The notes beneath the pieces are model-generated. The model was not told the origin of the DNA, searched no databases, and saw only the letters and a program-made list of their open reading frames with translations. From positions 62,001 through 126,000 of the forward strand of contig CBDIHL010000040.1 in assembly GCA_965279125.1 (NCBI GenBank): DNA of 64,000 bases. Direction: 5' to 3'. Of the stretch, positions 62,267 to 64,000 are shown one piece after another (position 1 is the stretch's first letter; every line of letters starts with the position of its first letter). This stretch comes from Dinoroseobacter sp965279125. GTDB taxonomy: Bacteria; Pseudomonadota; Alphaproteobacteria; Rhodobacterales; Rhodobacteraceae. Made by a program: the position numbers and the translations under genes.

Positions 62267-63838
62267 TCATCGCGTTTCAGCCGGAGGCGCTGCACGAACC
62301 AGGTCGTGCTTGGCCATCCAGCCGATGCAGCACAAGGTCTCGAACGCTTCGAAGGTGGCTCTCGCCGCGGCCTGCGCGATCGTCATCTCACGCGCGCCGC
62401 CGAGCAAGGTCCAGATCTGGCGAACGCACTCTGCCGGGGCAACGTCCCCCAAAATTCGGCGCATCGGCCCCTCAAGGAACGGCTCGAGGAGGGGCGCGCG
62501 CGCGTCGTTCCTGGTGATGGACCAGTCCGGCTCGATCACACCGGTCGGGAACGTGTCGAACAGGTTCCCGATTCCTTCCGGGATCCGCACGGACGGACAG
62601 TCCCAGGCGGGATCACCCTGGAACAGCCGAAGGTACCGGCCGATCACTTGCCGCCATTCGAAACGTTGCATGGCCCTTTCGCGACCTGCGCTGCCTAGGA
62701 CTTTCCGCAGATCCGGGTCCCGGAAGAGCGCCGCCAAGCGAGCTGTTGCGGTGTCGACGTCGACGGTGGTCAACTGGGCCAGAGTCCCCACGCATAGATC
62801 GTGAGGCACCTGCCCCGCGAGTTGCCGCCCGAGCAATGCCTCGGTCACCTGGCGCGGCGGCAGGAGGGTCTGGATGCGATAGCCGTCCACGCCATCCCGC
62901 ACGGTGTCCTTGTAGCCGTCCCAGTCGCTCACGACGCAGGGCAGGCCTGCCGCCATTGCCTGGATCGGGGTCAGCCCGAACGATTCCTGGATGTTGTCGG
63001 CCAGCGAGATAAACACATCCGCCGCGGCCCAAATGTCGCGCCTGACCTCGGCGTCGCGCCCGTCGAGTACACGCAGGCCGACGCCTGGAGCAAGTTGCCG
63101 CGCCATCGCCTGGACCTGCCGTGCCATTAGTACGCTCGGGAACCAACCCGCCAGTAGTAGGGTCACAGCTTGCCCCGAGCGCGCGGCCGCAGCGTCGAGC
63201 GCGAGGAACATGTCTGCGAGGCAGGCTTTCGTAAGGTAATTTATCCGGCCGAAATACAGGCATGTGATCTCGTCGGGCCCCAACCGAAAGCGCTCACGCA
63301 CGTGGGCCCGCAGGCCGGGCTGGGCGGCATCGCGGAAGTCGGACGCGTGAAACCCGAGCGGCAGAACGCCCGTGCGCGGAACGTCCGCAGGCTCCGCGGG
63401 CCCGAACACCCGTTGCGCGGACAGCACCGTGCCGCGTACCGCGTGCGAGGTACAGATGATGCCGTCACGCGCCGTCAGGTGTTCGTGTTGCGCGCCGAAT
63501 TCGCGCAGCACGCGGGCGGAGCTGATGGAGTGCGTGATACCGAAGACAGGAGGCCTGTCGCCCGTCGCGCGGCCGACCGTCAACTCCGAGAGCATCGGGG
63601 ACGCGCGGACCACGACGTCGGCCCATCGAAATACTTCGCCCGATGACGCGGGAAACACGCGCGCCGACCCGGTCGCGGCCGTGCGGGTATCCGCATCCGG
63701 CACGACCAACGCCACCTCCGCCGAACCCGATTCACGCAGGGCGCGAAGCAGCCCGTCGTTGGCCACCTGTCGGCCCACGAGCGCCGGCGATGCCAGGTCG
63801 AACGACGCAGCGTCAGCGGCCAGTGCAATTCGGATCAT
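62267..63838 (-). CDS. glycosyltransferase family 4 protein
   Basis: A 523-residue GT-B enzyme. The donor-binding part has CLYFGRINYLTKA near residue 225 and ESFGLTPIQAMAAGLPCVVS near residue 330, the EX7E-type motif of GT4. The ATG at 63838 starts MIRIALAADAASFDL; a longer frame from 63979 has no support. It extends about 120 residues beyond the usual length at the C-terminus. It converges on the ATPase gene and is not clearly part of the signalling locus. The acceptor is unknown. Confidence 0.85.
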   Translation of the reverse strand: MIRIALAADAASFDLASPALVGRQVANDGLLRALRESGSAEVALVVPDADTRTAATGSARVFPASSGEVFRWADVVVRASPMLSELTVGRATGDRPPVFGITHSISSARVLREFGAQHEHLTARDGIICTSHAVRGTVLSAQRVFGPAEPADVPRTGVLPLGFHASDFRDAAQPGLRAHVRERFRLGPDEITCLYFGRINYLTKACLADMFLALDAAAARSGQAVTLLLAGWFPSVLMARQVQAMARQLAPGVGLRVLDGRDAEVRRDIWAAADVFISLADNIQESFGLTPIQAMAAGLPCVVSDWDGYKDTVRDGVDGYRIQTLLPPRQVTEALLGRQLAGQVPHDLCVGTLAQLTTVDVDTATARLAALFRDPDLRKVLGSAGRERAMQRFEWRQVIGRYLRLFQGDPAWDCPSVRIPEGIGNLFDTFPTGVIEPDWSITRNDARAPLLEPFLEGPMRRILGDVAPAECVRQIWTLLGGAREMTIAQAAARATFEAFETLCCIGWMAKHDLVRAAPPAETR

Positions 63839-64000
63839 GCTGGCCTGCGTTCCAATCCCGCCGCGTCTCGCTGTCGAGTGCCTCCCATGCGGAAGCCTTC
63901 CACGCGGTGGCATGATCCTGCCCCTGGAGTCGAAACGTCGCATTGATCGCCGCTCGGATGCCGGCGTGCGGTTTCGCACAGGCCGGTGGCATGCGCCCGC
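63839..64000. other. right edge; nothing assigned
   Basis: The last 162 bp may hold the end of a further gene on the minus strand, but too little sequence is present to tell. Confidence 0.3.

Noticed and set aside
1..64000. CRISPR array, rRNA operon or intact tRNA
   Set aside because: No regularly spaced repeats, rRNA core sequence or full cloverleaf was recognised on reading.

Overview
The window looks like a chromosomal region of a betaproteobacterium, most likely order Burkholderiales. This is inferred from the Liv-type ABC transporter beside acyl-CoA genes, the insertion-sequence and integrase families, and the moderate-to-high GC content. No species marker is present. Three blocks of different character lie side by side.

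Block 1 (1-19.1 kb) is a catabolic island for an unknown carboxylic acid. It encodes a branched-chain-type ABC importer (livGFHM, no binding protein), an acyl-CoA ligase, three crotonases, an alpha-methylacyl-CoA racemase-like CoA enzyme, two short-chain dehydrogenases, an acyl-CoA dehydrogenase, an NAD(P)H:quinone/enoyl reductase, a nitronate-monooxygenase-type flavoenzyme and a GST-like protein. Regulators are a Crp/Fnr protein, two paralogous TetR proteins and a GntR protein. A 14-bp palindrome (TGAC-N6-GTCA) recurs six times at promoters here and defines a regulon.

Block 2 (19.2-41.1 kb) is a mobile-element scrapyard carrying defence-like modules. It holds a truncated integrase operon, an IS21 istA fragment, an AlpA regulator and a Mob/Pre relaxase split by an IS5-family element. 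Module A (22.5-28.0 kb) is a five-gene minus-strand operon: a coiled-coil membrane protein, a membrane vWA protein, a MotA/TolQ/ZorA-like channel with a long coiled tail, its single-TM MotB/ZorB-like partner and an exported staphylococcal-nuclease-type nuclease. A separate possible nuclease gene lies at 20.6-22.2 kb. Module A resembles Zorya in its first components but lacks ZorC and ZorD. Module B (29.1-33.5 kb) is a Pycsar-like operon: a tandem-domain cyclase (with two indels in this sequence), a fused E2-E1 (Cap2-like), a JAB protease (Cap3-like) and a PycTM-type effector. Divergent from it is a sigma-like/small-protein/ImmA-IrrE regulatory operon, with a nested palindrome in between.

Block 3 (41.5-62.1 kb) is a GC-rich signalling locus. 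Minus-strand genes run RodA/FtsW, penicillin-binding protein, small protein, FHA protein, ECF-like sigma factor, (IS5), membrane Ser/Thr kinase, DUF4384-like exported protein and exported caspase with MORN repeats. Divergent genes encode a tandem-PIN protein, a vWA protein and a HerA/VirD4-like ATPase. A membrane J-domain protein and a lipoprotein lie nearby. A glycosyltransferase closes the window.

The two IS5 copies are 1157 bp each, inverted, and each keeps its own 4-bp target duplication. No CRISPR array, rRNA or intact tRNA was seen.
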